The notes below the pieces were generated by a model, which had not been told where the DNA came from, searched no databases, and worked only from the letters and a program-made list of their open reading frames with translations. The translations under genes and the position numbers were made by a program. DNA of 64,000 bases from contig CAUEEP010000878.1 of NCBI GenBank assembly GCA_958450365.1, positions 516,001-580,000 on the forward strand, given 5' to 3'. Positions 1-11,918 of the stretch are shown here, piece by piece. Numbering within the stretch: position 1 is the stretch's first letter; the number at the start of each line of letters is the position of its first letter. Source of the stretch: Mesorhabditis belari (lineage: Eukaryota; Nematoda; Chromadorea; Rhabditida; Rhabditidae).

Positions 1-492
1 TGGACAACCCAATACTTTGTAAAAAAGAGGGAAGAAACGGCGCTTGAAATTACAAAAAAACATGTTAAGTAGTGACACGTCATTTAGTTATTAGTCATTA
101 TTAAGTTGCCAACCTAATATAAGAGGAGCTTATCGATATTTCAAACCATTTTTTGCCTTTAATCTCCTTTTCCCTTTTCTGTCTATTCGATATTTCCTTT
201 GTTATAAAAAAAAGAATTAAATCTTCAAAACATTAAAATTTCAATGAATTTCTTTTATTAAGTTTTAAAATTAAAAAAACAAGTTTTCAGTACTTGTGGG
301 TACTTTAAATAAGTGATTTTCGAGAGAAATTTCCACACTAAAGTTTAGAAAATCGCTCCCAATCACCGCAATTTTTTTCATCGACTTGTTTTCGAGATTT
401 TTTTCTTTGCTGCTGTCAGAAATTTCTTCATTTAAATTTACTCGTTGAGTTTTAAACCATCAAATCATTTCCCCATTTTCCGCTTTACTCAC
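1..492. other. no gene seen; flank and intron of the exon at 493-589
   Basis: AT-rich sequence with no convincing exon. It should be intron or downstream sequence of the minus-strand gene whose first coding exon lies at 493-589. Around 100-117 there is a short motif (gttgccaacctaata) resembling the ends of mariner-type elements, but I found no partner end inside the window. Confidence 0.4.
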
Positions 493-589
493 ATCGCCTC
501 TCCATTGTCCTCGTCTTGAGCAAAAGTGATCGCCGCGGTTCCGAGAAACAACAGCCAATACAGAGGCTGCATACCGCAAATTTTGGTAC
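493..589 (-). CDS. first coding exon of a secreted protein (partial gene)
   Basis: On the minus strand a good acceptor (TTTTTGCAG) precedes an exon with a start codon at 572 and a strong donor (GTGAGT) at 492. The 26 codons give a short N-terminus, a hydrophobic core (LLFLGTAAITFA) and an acidic segment after a plausible cleavage site: a classical signal peptide. The acceptor before the start codon could be a spliced-leader site or a cis intron in the 5' UTR. The rest of the gene must lie at lower coordinates, probably outside the window, because I found no second exon in 1-492. The family cannot be identified from this exon. Confidence 0.5.
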
Positions 590-751
590 CTGCAAAAATG
601 AGGATTGAAATTTGAAAAAAAATTGAAAAGAAAAAGTAAAGAGAAGGAAAGGCAAGAAAAGGCAAGAAAAGGCAAGTAAAAGCAAGCAAATAAAGCAAAT
701 AAGGCAAATAAAGCAAATAAAGCAAACAAAAGCAAATTTCAATTAGATTGA

Positions 752-1648
752 ATCATTAAACATTGAACATTAAACATTAAATCATTAAACATTCATTAAA
801 TTGAATTGAATGATCATTTAACTATCATTTAACTATGATTTAACTAGCATTAAACTAGCATTAAACTATCATTAAACTCATCATTAAACTTAGCATTAAA
901 CTATCTTTAAACTTATCAATTAAACTTATCATTAAACTTATCATTAAACTATCATTTAACTATCATTTAACTATCATTAAACTATCATTTAACTAGCATT
1001 AAACTTATCATTAAACTTATCATTAAACTATCATTTAACTATCATTAAACTATCATTTAACTATCATTTAACTACAAACAGCATTAAACTTAGTATTAAA
1101 CTTAGTATTAAACTTAGCATTAAACTAGCATTAAACTCATCATTAAACTTATCATTTAACTTATCATTAAACTTATCATTAAACTATCATTTAACTATCA
1201 TTTAACTATCATTAAACTATCATTAAACTATCATTAAACTAGCATTTAACTATCATTTAACTTATCATTTAACTAGCATTAAACTTAGTATTAAACTTAG
1301 TATTAAACTTAGCATTAAACTAGCATTAAACTATCATTTAACTATCATTAAACTTATAATTTAACTAGCATTAAACTATCATTTAACTACCATTTAACTA
1401 TCATTAAACTATCATTAAACTAGCATTTAACTATCATTTAACTATCATTTAACTTATCATTTAACTAGCATTAAACTAGCATTTAACTATCATTTAACTA
1501 TCCATTAAACTATCCTTAAACTATCATTAAACTATCATTAAACTTATCATTTAACTAGCATTAAACTTAGTATTAAACTTAGCATTAAACTAGCATTAAA
1601 CTTATCATTAAACTAGCATTTAACTTATCATTAAACTATCATTAAACT
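752..1648. repeat. degenerate AT-rich satellite (TATCATTAAAC-type units)
   Basis: About 900 bp of head-to-tail units of 10-13 bp, variants of ctatcattaaa, ctatcatttaa, ctagcattaaa and cttagtattaaa. Blocks of variant units recur in the same order (for example cttagtattaaacttagcattaaa near 1085, 1285 and 1565), so higher-order duplication has occurred. A shorter stretch of the same unit appears at 3758-3815. No coding potential. Confidence 0.9.
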
Positions 1649-1737
1649 TTTGAAACAAGCTTCAAAGTCAACCAAGTAAGTTTGGTTTTGTTTGAAAAAT
1701 TTTCAAGTAAAATAAGTGTCTATAAGTGAGACTAAAT

Positions 1738-1812
1738 TTGGCTAATTTGTCTAATTTGTCTAATTTGTCTAATTTGTCTAATTTGTCTAATTTGTCTAAT
1801 TTGTCTAATTTA
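1738..1812. repeat. 9-bp tandem repeat (tctaatttg)
   Basis: About eight perfect copies of a 9-bp unit, followed by two copies of a related tttaaatgtcaaa unit. Confidence 0.9.
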
Positions 1813-2171
1813 AATGTCAAATTTAAATGTCAAATTAAAGCCAAATATTGTCCTTCTCAGCTTTCTGTGTTCTCATTCTTCCCTTCCACAAAAAGTGAGT
1901 AGGTAGATGATGAAAAGAAATCAAAAATGCAAGTTCAAGATGCAGATGATGCAAAAGATGCAAAAGAGCCAAAGTAAAAGAAAACTAGAATGAAGATATT
2001 GAATAAGAAAGATTCTATAAGAACATGCTATTTCACAAGAATTTCGCTTTCAAAAGAAGCCCGAGCGAAAAAGTGAAACATGAGCTGTCCGGATTGATGT
2101 TATTTTGAGCTGAAAGTGGGAAAAGCGATATAAGATGACGAATCAAAGTTTAAATCCATTACGTTAAGACT

Positions 2172-2288
2172 GGTATCAAGCAAGACTGGTATTAAGCAAG
2201 AGTGATATCAAGCAAGACTGATATCAAGCAAGAGTGGTATCAAGCAAGAGTGGTATTAAGCAAGAGTGGTATCCAGCAAGATTGGTAT
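2172..2288. repeat. 16-bp tandem repeat (gtatcaagcaagactg)
   Basis: Around seven slightly diverged copies of a 16-bp unit, with ga/ta and tc/tt variants. Intergenic, no ORF. Confidence 0.85.
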
Positions 2289-3265
2289 TTTGATGTGGAA
2301 ACGTGAAAAGTAAAGCAGTAAAGCAAAACAAAGCAAAACATTGCTTCTTAAGCACGAGCTTTTGATTCAATCGGCATAAATTCTAAACTAACTAGACATA
2401 AGAATAAACTGTTCTAAAGCCAAAACCTGGCCTTGACCTGAGCTTGGCTTGGATTTTGCCTGGATGTTTGTTAAGTTGAAAGACCAAGTTCGTGTTTCGA
2501 CTTAACACTTGACCTGGCTCTGGTCTAGCCTGGGAAATCAGTCCTAGCTGTTAGGCTCAATTGTAAGGCAAATCATTTACTCCAGAAGATCCAGGATAAG
2601 ATTTATCCATTGCCTAGTTAAACAGTTAAACGGTCCAACGGTTAAACGGTTAATCCTTTTACGTATTAGGGTCCTACTAGTCAACCTGACAAATCGTAAA
2701 ATGATTCTATAAATTCAGGCGAGCAACTCACATCTCATGAAGGAATTGGGTCCTTTGATTTGATGATTTGATGAGTTGCGAATGAGATTCGCGAGAATGA
2801 AAATGAGTGAATAAATGAGAGATCTCATTGAATCATTTGTAGATGTTCTTTATGCAAATCCATTGAAAGAGAACAAATGGGACAAATGGGACAAATCATT
2901 CAAACACTTCCCCCATCAACACATCATCATTCAGGAAGTAGAGAGAAATCTATTAGGATAGGGTTGAAAGGGGACTAATTGTGTAGGCGAGGGGATATCA
3001 AAGGTATATTTCTGGAAAAGAAGACAATTTTTTTGCTCAGAACTCTATTTTCGAATACGAAAAAACGGAGGGAAGTTGACGCGTTGAGAGAAAATTTGCA
3101 TTTGATCCCAGTGTTCTGTTGACAATTAAGTTAAAGGTTAGGACTAAAAGAATTTCAGAGAAAACACTTTGGCTTGACTTTGGTTTGAAGTTTGGCTATA
3201 TATCTTGTCTAAATTGCTTTTTAAAACATTGATTTTCATAGTCCGCGAGAACCCTAAAGCTAAGG
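2289..3265. other. no gene seen
   Basis: Unique-looking AT-rich intergenic sequence with short imperfect repeats (gacaaatgg near 2875, acggttaa near 2635). No exon with both splice sites and conserved-looking coding was found on either strand. Confidence 0.4.
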
Positions 3266-3345
3266 CAAGGGGGAGGGGGCGAGGAGGAGGGAGAAAGGGG
3301 GGGGGAGAAGGGGGGGAGAGGGGAGGGAAGGGGGGAGGACAAAAA
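3266..3345. repeat. G-rich polypurine tract
   Basis: A run of purines dominated by G blocks (repeated gggggag, gaggagg). It could form G-quadruplex or triplex structures on the plus strand. The proline-rich ORFs on the other strand are an artefact of this composition. Confidence 0.8.
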
Positions 3346-3757
3346 GCATTGACAAAGCATTGACTAAGCAACTTTAAGGTCTAAGCATTGGCTCCTTACA
3401 ATTGACCAAATTACTAGAAGTTTACTTTTGATTCAATTGGCATAAATTCTAAGCTAATGGCTGTAAGAACTAGGCTCTAGAATTCACTTTTCAAACAAAC
3501 TCACCTACTTTCATTGTTCCTTGATGCTAAATTGATACTTTCATTGTTCCTTGAGGCCCAATTGTTTAATTTTTTCTTTTTTTGGCTTATTTTGTGAATT
3601 CTGGACAGAGAATCGTCCAAAAACACTTCTAAAAACTTTTCGACAACTTACTGAGAACTCTTTTAAGTATTCATGGCTGAACACTGACCTTACTTTAAGA
3701 AAACTTTTAAGTGCTCACTGGAAAAGTAAGAATCTATTGGACACTTGCAATACTTGC

Positions 3758-3815
3758 AGTTAATGCTAGTTTAATGCTAGTTTAATGATAGTTTAATGAT
3801 AGTTTAATGCTAGTA
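3758..3815. repeat. short tandem of the tagtttaatgc unit
   Basis: Five copies of an 11-bp unit that is the reverse complement of units in the 752-1648 satellite, so it is probably a dispersed piece of the same array. Confidence 0.75.
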
Positions 3816-3944
3816 AAACAGTTAAAGATAGTTGCATTCAATTTATGAATGTTAGTTTAATTCTAGAGTCATAAAATTTTCTGATAAACGTAAAGAAAAT
3901 AGGTTCAAAGCTTTACTCTTCACAAGACGCAACTGGTGAAGCGA

Positions 3945-4690
3945 ACGACGAGCCAACACACGGAGAGACACAAAGACACGGAGAGACAAACAGACACGGA
4001 GAAGACACAAACAGACACGGTGAAGACACAAACGACACGGGGACACAAAGACACGGTGAGACACAAACAAGACACGTAGAGACCAAACAGACACGGGACC
4101 ACAGACAAGGACACAAACGACACGGAGAGACACAACAGACACGGTAGAGACACAAACAACACGGAGAGACACAAACAAGACGGTGAGACACAAACAGACA
4201 CGGGAAGACACAAACAAGACACGGTAGAAGACACAAACAAGACACGGTAGAAGACACAAACAAGACACGGTAGAAGACACAAACAAGACACGGGGACCCA
4301 AGACGGTAGAGACACACAAGACGGGAGCACCAGCAGGAGACACAACAGAACGGAACCAAACAGACACGAGAACAAAAGACACAGAAGACACAAACAGACA
4401 CGGAAACACAAACAGACACGGGAGACACAAACAAGACACGGTGAGACACAACGACCGGGAAGACACAAACAAGACACGGTAGAAGACACAAACAAGACAC
4501 GGTAGAAGACACAAACAAGGAGAAGCACAAAGACACGGGAGACACAAACGCACGGGCACAGGACCGCACGGTGGACACAAAGCACGGGAGACACAAACAC
4601 GGAGGCAGCCGAGAAGACACAAACAAGACACGACACAACAAACGGAGCCACAACACGGCAAACAGACGCGGTAGAAGACACAAATAAACA
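3945..4690. repeat. minisatellite, 20-24 bp units (acaaacaagacacggtagaa)
   Basis: About 750 bp of imperfect units built on gacacaaa plus gacacgg with insertions and deletions between them. The best-conserved units (near 4215-4290 and 4485-4520) have a period of about 22 bp. Long reverse-strand ORFs over it exist in several frames at once and only reflect the absence of stop codons in the unit. Confidence 0.9.
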
Positions 4691-5559
4691 CACAAATTGA
4701 CAGAGAATTTTCCAAAATTACAATTGATAGTCTGTATAATTGATAGTCAAACTAATCAACTAATCAACTAGCTCGATTTGACTCAAAATTTCAGCCTAGA
4801 AATTAAGAAATGAATAGCCGTTAACAGCGTCTAGCCAAAATTGAGTGTCATGGCTCGTAAAACTTACTGTACCAAGAATGAATCAATGAAATGAAATGAC
4901 TCGCAAAAACCCATCCCGCCCTTTGAGGTATTAAAAATTCTTCAAAGAGAAAGAAAAAGAAAAGAAATTGCTCATAAAATCGAGATTGTAAAGCCTTTGT
5001 CGGAAAGAAAAACGTCACAAAAAACTTGATTTTATCATCACATTGAAAACTAGAAAACAAATCCGGAAAATCATTTCCGTAAAATTTTTTGATGAGTGAA
5101 CTAGAGAACAATTTTCTATTGGCTTCTCAGTGAAATTGCGGTCATTGTTGAAGGGAGAGCTTGTGGAGGCGGGACGGGATGAAATGAGCGAACGAGTGAG
5201 AAGAAAAACGTCAACTTTTCGTTAGATGAGGCAATTGTTCAATGGGAATTAGAAGTTGAGTTAGAAAAGAATTTCAAAAACCCCAATAAACTCTTTGTTT
5301 CCAAAATAATTACAAATTCAAAAGTTCATCTTCAGATCTACTAGAGTATTGGCAAAGCTAAAGGCAAAGGCAAAGCTAAACGCTTTTCGGGAACTACACT
5401 TTTAATCTAAACATAACATTAATAAACCAAAGCAACACATTGTCAAAAAGGTGTTCAAGAATCGTATCAGTTGGCTAATTTTAAGTATATGTCAAACTAC
5501 AAGTTAGATAAGTTGTATAAAGGGTGATCTAACCGGGTCCTAGGGTCGATCTTGGGAGA
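4691..5559. other. no gene seen
   Basis: AT-rich intergenic sequence. No exon with splice sites and sustained coding character was found. A short simple repeat (gcaaaggcaaagctaaa) lies near 5355. Confidence 0.4.
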
Positions 5560-5574
5560 TTTGATTAACGACCC

Positions 5575-6085
5575 GCCCTTTTACCATCGGCAATTCAACT
5601 TTGAGCTCAAATATCTTGGTGTTGGGCTGTCCAATTTAGATAGTTTTGTGCCAATTGATAGAGAAGGACTTGACGCTTCTAATGATACCAAGAACATTCA
5701 AATTGGACATCCCAACACCAAGATATTTGAGCGCAAAGTTAGAACTGGCAACAAAAGGGGTGGGCGCGTATCAAATGTCCGATAACTTTTCATTATCTAC
5801 GTCTAGGGTAACTAAACCCTTAAAACCAAAATCCAGTCCTTCTTTTGCTAACGTTTTGCTATCGTAAGGAAGAAATTAGATTATCGGACACTTGATACAC
5901 GTCCCGCTCATTTTGCCATTGGTAACCCAACTTTGAGCTCAAAGATCTTGGTGTTGGACTGTCCAATTTAAATAGTTTTTGTACCAATCGACAGAGAAAG
6001 ACTTTGCCCATCTAAGGATAACAAGAATATTGAAATTGAACAGCCCAAGACCAAGATATTTGAGCTCAAAATTAGATTGCCAATA
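5575..6085. repeat. dispersed inverted-repeat family (ttgagctcaaatatcttgg), cluster 1
   Basis: Contains at least four copies, in both orientations, of a module of about 45 bp with the core tttgagctcaaatatcttgg followed by tgttgggctgtccaattt. The modules are linked by spacers containing gacagagaaagacttg, and the outer parts contain rich copies of cccgcccctttt. The self-complementary core and alternating orientation suggest foldback (MITE-like) units inserted into each other. A larger cluster of the same family is at 8300-9295. Confidence 0.8.
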
Positions 6086-7177
6086 GCAAAAGGAGGCCAG
6101 AAAACAGAACGGGATCTGGCCTAGCCAGGTAAGAACTGGCATTTAAACTGTATTCAAAATATCGTCAGAATAAGGCGATAATTTGGCGCAAAATGGTCAA
6201 CTGATTTGAACCACGTGATTCCAATAAGAAGTCATGAAATCAAAACTCGCCCAGAAGAAAAACGAAATCAAATTTCGGAGTGGAATCATCTCAAAGAGAC
6301 GGGGTCAAAATTTGGCCCCAAAATCGAAAACTGACGGAAAACTTGTCCGAAAGTTCATTTCCATAAATTTTAACACAAATAAATGAGGAAGTGTGGAAGA
6401 AGCTGGAGAAAAAAAGGTAAAAAAAGTGAGCCCAAGTTGAATGAATTCTTCTTCTCATTGTCCAAAAGAAGAATTCGATTAATCGCACTTTGCATGCAAT
6501 TTTTCTTGACGACATTGGAGTTCGCTTTTGGTCCCCAACACCAATCATGATTCCATTTTTTGGGAGAAATGAAAAAAATGGACGTGGGCTAGATTAGTAT
6601 TGGAAAAAGCATGATTAGATTGCTTTCAGTTATGCTCAGAGGCTTGTGAATTTGGTGACAAAATTGATGACAATTTGATGCGAATTTGATGATTATCTCA
6701 ACGGTTGAGATCTTTATTATTTGATTTTAAATGTTTCAAAATAATATTTCAAGTGAACAAGTGAGCAAACTGGCTTAAAATCATAGTTTTAAACGGTTAA
6801 ATAATTTTTTTAAAGGGTTTCTCACAAAATCGAGAACAAGATTTCGGAAAACATTTGAAACCTTACAAAAACTTTGGTCTGTGTTCGGGAATCGGTAATG
6901 AAATAAACTGAAAATTAATCCCAGTAGATTAATTAGTTCACCCATTGTTTTAGACTCTTAACGAAATGAAAAGAATCTCAGAAAATTGACATCATTCATT
7001 TGCAAAAGAGAGGCATGCTATAGGCAAACTTTGAACAAAATTTGAGCACAAAAATTTAAGCAAAATAGTGAAAGGCCTAAAAGCAATTGTTAGCTAAATA
7101 TGCTAGCTTTTAACCAAATAGATAATCAATACCTAACAGCTAACAGAGCTAACAAAAAACAAACACAAACAAAACAC
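6086..7177. other. no gene seen
   Basis: Intergenic AT-rich sequence without a supported exon or a repeat that I could pair with another copy in the window. Confidence 0.4.
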
Positions 7178-7586
7178 GGATCTTTCCGGTTAATGGAAGG
7201 GGGGGTAATTTTTTGGCTTACTTCCAGCTGATTTTTAGACACCTTAAACAAGTCAGATCCGAAAGTTTTAATAAGATTTAGATAGCTTAGAACGTCAGCT
7301 TTAAGAGCATATTTGTTTTATCAAATGTTATGAATAAAAACCTATTTAAAATCAAGCTGCAAGTTGGTCAAAAAAAGTCGCCCCCTCCGTTAACCAGAAA
7401 GATCCAGCTGATTTTTAGACACCTTAAACAAGTCAGATCAGAAAGTTTTAATAAGATTTAGATAGAGTAGAACATCAGCTTTCAGGAAATATTTCTTTTA
7501 TCAAATGTTATTAACAAAAACCTATCTAAAATCGGGCTACAAATTGGTCAAAAAGAGTCGCCCCCTCCGTTAACCAGAAAGATCCC
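7178..7586. mobile_element. MITE-like element with 25-bp inverted ends and an internal duplication
   Basis: The left end ggatctttccggttaatgga and the right end (tccgttaaccagaaagatcc) are inverted repeats of about 25 bp with a few mismatches. Between them a unit of about 180 bp starting at ccagctgatttttagacacc occurs twice in tandem (7225-7404 and 7404-7586), and each copy ends in the right-end sequence. The duplication therefore includes one terminal repeat. No transposase ORF; non-autonomous. Confidence 0.75.
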
Positions 7587-7828
7587 AAAACACAACATCT
7601 TTCGATAGACACAAATGAAACAATCGCTCGAATTCACCACAAATTAAACAACCGCTGCATTTCAGCTTGAATTCTATGAGCCAACTAGTTAGGATTGAGA
7701 CTTATAAACCCTTAAATAAACAAGAAAAATGAAAAATGACATCATTTCTTTTTGAACAAGGAAATATGCCAAGTATTTGCAAGAATGAAACTAGAACATT
7801 CGAAACTTTCGCAAAAACAGCCTCCACC

Positions 7829-7873
7829 TAATCCCCTGTATGAGCTTGATGAATTCGTCAAGCGGTGGAGGCT
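7829..7873. other. compact nested hairpin
   Basis: A perfect 9-bp stem (gcctccacc with ggtggaggc) encloses a second hairpin (gcttga, 8-nt loop, tcaagc). The 45-nt fold is unusually GC-rich for its surroundings. It could be a small structured RNA or a foldback remnant; nothing identifies a family. Confidence 0.4.
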
Positions 7874-8299
7874 TAAATCCATCTCTTTTCCCCCAAAGAT
7901 GACACTTGAAGCGGTAAAAACAAAAATCTGACGTCTTTTTGTCTCAAGACTAACTTCAGTAAGGGAAATTTCGAAAATCTCATTTCTAAAATTGGAATTT
8001 TCGGTGCTTTGAGTAATGGGATTTGACGAGGATGGATGAGAGGCAGGGAACCCGTAAAAACTACGGTAGGTATGGCCCGTAAGAGTGTATGAGATTTTTG
8101 AAATGGATTTTAGACATCAAAAGGCTTTTTCGGCTTCTAGGAAAATAGATCTATGAGTTGAAATGGATTTTTGAGGGCTTTACTAACGCATTGGGTAAAT
8201 GGGGCCATAGTGCATTTGTCAGGGTAAAAGCTCAGAGGAATTGAGATGGATTTCTATCATCATCAACGGCATCATGAGGGTTTTTAGCTGTTTACATTC
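7874..8299. other. no gene seen
   Basis: Intergenic spacer with no supported exon. It leads into the second cluster of the ttgagctcaaatatcttgg family. Confidence 0.4.
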
Positions 8300-9295
8300 G
8301 TTATCGAACATTTGATACACGCTCCGCCCCTTTTGCGATTGGTAAACTAACTTTGAGCTCAAATATTTTGGTGTTGAGCTGTCGAATTTAGATATTCTTA
8401 AGATCATTAGATGTGCCAAGTCTTTCTCTATGGATTGGCACAAAAACTATTTAAATTGAACAGCCCAACATCAAGATATTTGAGCTCGAAGTTGGATTGC
8501 CAATGGCAAAGGGGGGCGGGGCGCGTGTAAAAGGTCTTTCTGGCTCCGCCTCTTTTATCAAGCTAACTTTGAGCTCAAATATCTTTGTGTTGGGCTGTCC
8601 AATTTAAATAGTTTTTGTACCAATCGACAGAGAAAGACTTGGCGCATCTAATAATCTTAAGAATATCTAAATTCGACAGCTCAACACCAAAATATTTGAG
8701 CCCAAAGTTAGTTTACCAATCGCAAAAGGGGCGGAGCGTGTATCAAATGTCCGATAACGAATGTAAATAGCTAAAAACCCGCATGATGCCGTTGATGAGC
8801 TATTGAGCTCAAAGTTAGCTTGGCAAAAAGGGTGGAGGCTGAAAGACCTTTTACACGCTCCCCGCCCCCCTTGCCATTGGTAATCTAACTTTGCGCTCAA
8901 ATATCTTGGTGTTGGGCTGTTCAATTTCCATATTCTTGATATCATTAGATGGGAAAAGTCTTTCTCTGTCGATTGGTACAAAAACTATTTAAATTGGACA
9001 GCCCAACACCAAGATATTTGAGCTCAAAGTTGGATTGCCGATGGTAAAAGGGGCGGGACTTTCCTTTTCTACGCGCTCCGCCCCCCTTTGCCATTGGTAA
9101 TCTAACTTTGAGCTCAAATATCTTGGTGTTGGGCTGTCCAATTTCAATATGCTTGGCATCATTAGATGCGCCAAGTCTTTCTCTATCGATTGGCACAAAA
9201 CTATTTAAATTGAACAGCCCAACATCAAGATATTTGAGCTCAAAGTTGGATTACCAATGGCAAAGGGGCGGGTCGTGTATCAAATGTCCAACAAT
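8300..9295. repeat. dispersed inverted-repeat family (ttgagctcaaatatcttgg), cluster 2
   Basis: About eight copies of the family described at 5575-6085, alternating in orientation and roughly 90-150 bp apart. They are joined by recurring blocks: a GC-rich flank containing ccgcccc, the core ttgagctcaaatatcttgg, and a spacer containing cattagatgcgccaagtctt. The outer sequence cgttatcggacatttgatac occurs with inverted partners. Short ORFs on both strands here are read-through of these palindromes. Confidence 0.8.
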
Positions 9296-9384
9296 CATTT
9301 ACATTTGGGTAATAAAGCTATGCGTGGGGTTAGGATCTCGACTATACCAGGCTTTGAAATTTTTGGTTTTAAAAGTACATAGAT

Positions 9385-9423
9385 AGTAGAAGATATTGAT
9401 AGATAGATGGATAGATAGATAGT
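9385..9423. repeat. GATA microsatellite
   Basis: Tetranucleotide repeat of gata with single-base variants (gatagatagatggatagata). Confidence 0.85.
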
Positions 9424-10428
9424 GAGAAACTTTCCGTTTTGAGCAAATGAATCAGTTGTCTGTAGCTTTGCAAAGTCTCTCTACAAAACGGCTTTGCTCA
9501 AAATTAAAACCGGAACTTCAAGGGTTGGGTAAGCAAAATTTTATTTCTGTAATCTGAAGTTTCAAATGTAGAGTGTTAATGAAACTATGTATAGTGTCAA
9601 TGAAGTTTCAAACAAAGAACAAAGTTTGAGCAAATTTCTATAAAACTTCTATAGAATTCCTCTTTCTATAGGGCAAATTTCTCTAGAATTTTACTTTGAA
9701 ATCACTCTTCCCTATCATGTTAAAGCTTTGAGCTCGTTTTGCTGAAAAAAGCTCGTTTTGCTCGTTTTGCATAGCAAGATTCAGTAGAAATTTTTGCAAA
9801 ATCGTTCTTTACAGAGACATGTTTACTAAAGAGATCGGTTTAAAATCACATGAGAAATCATAAGCTTCAATCTTCTCATAAACAATCAAACGTAAACAAA
9901 TCTACGTAAACAAATGATATCAAAACTTTTCGTAAAGAAATGAATCTTCAAGTGATTTCACGATTTTTCATTCCCCACTTCAATCCCCTAAAAACCCATC
10001 AGACTTGTCATAACATCATCACGGGACACAAGCCACCATCTAGAGCCATTTTCCATCAAATAACGATGATGAAATGAAAAGGAAAAGAAAAGAAAAGAAA
10101 GAACTCATTCTGGGGATTTCTTGAAATGAATTTTTGGTCTTGATATTTGAGATCTTGATGACTTCTTGCTGACTTCTTGCTGACAAGTGTTCGATAACAA
10201 AATTGGGTGGTGTTCGGCTGCTGGGGATTGTAATTAACAAGGTTTTCTTCTCAAAAGTGTAAAGCTGATAAAGGTTGTGTTTAAATTATGGACATAAAAG
10301 TATTTTGTTTTTCAAATCTTTTGACAATGAGAATTAAATAGAAGAAAGATCAAGGATAACAGCAAAAATGGTAAAACGTCGTGATGATTTCCAGTTCATG
10401 GCCATTTCAAACTGATCAGTTGGCTAGG
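9424..10428. other. no gene seen
   Basis: Intergenic. Small local repeats (gctcgttttgc near 9735-9770, actagagaattcc-like words near 9640-9700) but no exon that I can support. Confidence 0.4.
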
Positions 10429-10690
10429 CTAGCTCATAGTCAGGCCACTGGCCCGAGAACCAGACCATTGGCCTCACTATCCACAAGCAGGCCTCACAAG
10501 CAGCAGCTATCTACAAGCACGCTACAAGCCAGGCCATTGGCTTGTAGAGTGCTTGTAGATAGCTAGGTCATTGGCTTGTAGCCTACTCTAGGCAAAGCTG
10601 GACTAACAAAGCTGGGCTAACAAAGCTGGACTAACAAAGCTGAACTAACAAAGCTGGACTAACAAAGCTGGACTAACCTACCTGAACTAA
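10429..10690. repeat. two adjoining tandem arrays
   Basis: The first part (to about 10585) has irregular copies of aggccattggcttgtag and its inverted version (ctacaagcc). The second part is a clean 15-bp tandem (aacaaagctggacta) repeated about six times. Neither codes for protein. Confidence 0.8.
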
Positions 10691-11392
10691 ACCTAACTCT
10701 AGGCAGAGACTGAGCCTCGCTTTGTCCATGGCTTGGCTGGACCAATTGAAAGTTCCCAACTCAATCCGAAAAATATTCCCAGTAAAAGCTGCATCACTTC
10801 CAGAGAATGAGAATATTTATTACGTTTTGTATTAGAGATTAGAATACAGAAAATGGAGAAAAGACCAAAATCCGCCTACGAAAAAGACGATGACAGGCTC
10901 GATTTCACCAAAGAAATAAAAGCGAAACCATTGCATATTATTGAAAAGGGAAAACGACTTATTATACGGGGGAAGCGGCTCAAATTTCTTTTCAAATGTG
11001 TGGGTTTTTTGTTGAAAACCTTTTTCGTTTTTCGGAAAGACCCACTCGGTTTCTTGGACTTCTTAAGAATTTGGAGAAAGGTCAAAAAATGAAAATGGAA
11101 ATGGATTTGGCTTTTTGTCAACTTCTTTAAATTTTAAACCCGAAAATTGAGCTGAAAGAAGACGTCATTGAGTTATATAAGTTAAAAACAATGGACTTGA
11201 GTTATATAAGTTAAAAAACAATGAACTTGGGCACCAAAATGCGTGGGTTTAAGTCAAAAAATGCCTAAATTATGCTAATGAGATTTTATCGGCTATAAAA
11301 GGTCAAAGGTTTAAGTCCATTTGCTTTCTTATCAAGCTAATAAAAAGAAGTGTTGTGAAATCGAATTTCATTTAACAAACCACGGGAATTAT
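10691..11392. other. no gene seen (one small unexplained ORF)
   Basis: Contains an ORF at 10853-11092 (plus, 79 codons, lysine-rich with a hydrophobic centre), without recognisable homology, splice context or signal peptide. I do not call it. A 24-bp direct repeat (ttgagttatataagttaaaa) lies at about 11170-11220. Confidence 0.4.
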
Positions 11393-11918
11393 TAGATTGG
11401 TAACTTGAAAGTTGGTACACTTATTCATTGCACTTTTCAGAAATAACTAGCGCCCCAACTAATCTCCAGCTTTTACTAATAAAAAGGCTCCTTTATTCTC
11501 TAAAAAAGGCTTTTGACAGATTTAGAAAAGCTTCGATTTTGTAGGTTTCTAGGGGGAAAGAAGTTGAGGAACCAAAAATGATGAACACTCGATGAAGCGA
11601 TTTGAGCACTTTCTTCCACATAAACCTATTTTAGTGTCATTAGAAAAGAGATAGAGCATGAAAAGTTACGTATATAGCCGAATTCTCAGCGCGATTTGTC
11701 CAATTGCTTTAGTTATATGTCTGTTTAAAGGGTTTTTTTTGAGAAAAACATGAATTTCTGCTCAAATTCGTTTCAAAAGTTACCCAAATTTGCTTAAGCG
11801 TGTCTTAAATTCGGTAATAAATAACTTTTATTTAGCGAAGTCTAATTCAATTGACATTTTAAAATAAGTTTTGATGGAAAATACGAAAAAATGTATCAAC
11901 TTTCAAGTTGTCAATCTA
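11393..11918. mobile_element. MITE with mariner-like 30-bp terminal inverted repeats
   Basis: Left end tagattggtaacttgaaagt and right end actttcaagttgtcaatcta are inverted repeats of about 30 bp bounded by TA, the target duplicated by mariner/Tc1 elements. No transposase fragment inside. The ends resemble those of the deleted mariner at 20604. A further half-end (ccaactttcaagttgcaatc) occurs near 12188. Confidence 0.7.

Noticed and set aside
3852..4715. Long minus-strand ORFs rich in Cys, Val, Leu (up to 287 codons)
   Set aside because: They occur in all three frames over the 3945-4690 minisatellite and simply reflect a unit without stop codons.
10853..11092. 79-codon lysine-rich ORF (plus)
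   Set aside because: No homology, splice context or codon signal; the opposite strand is equally open.
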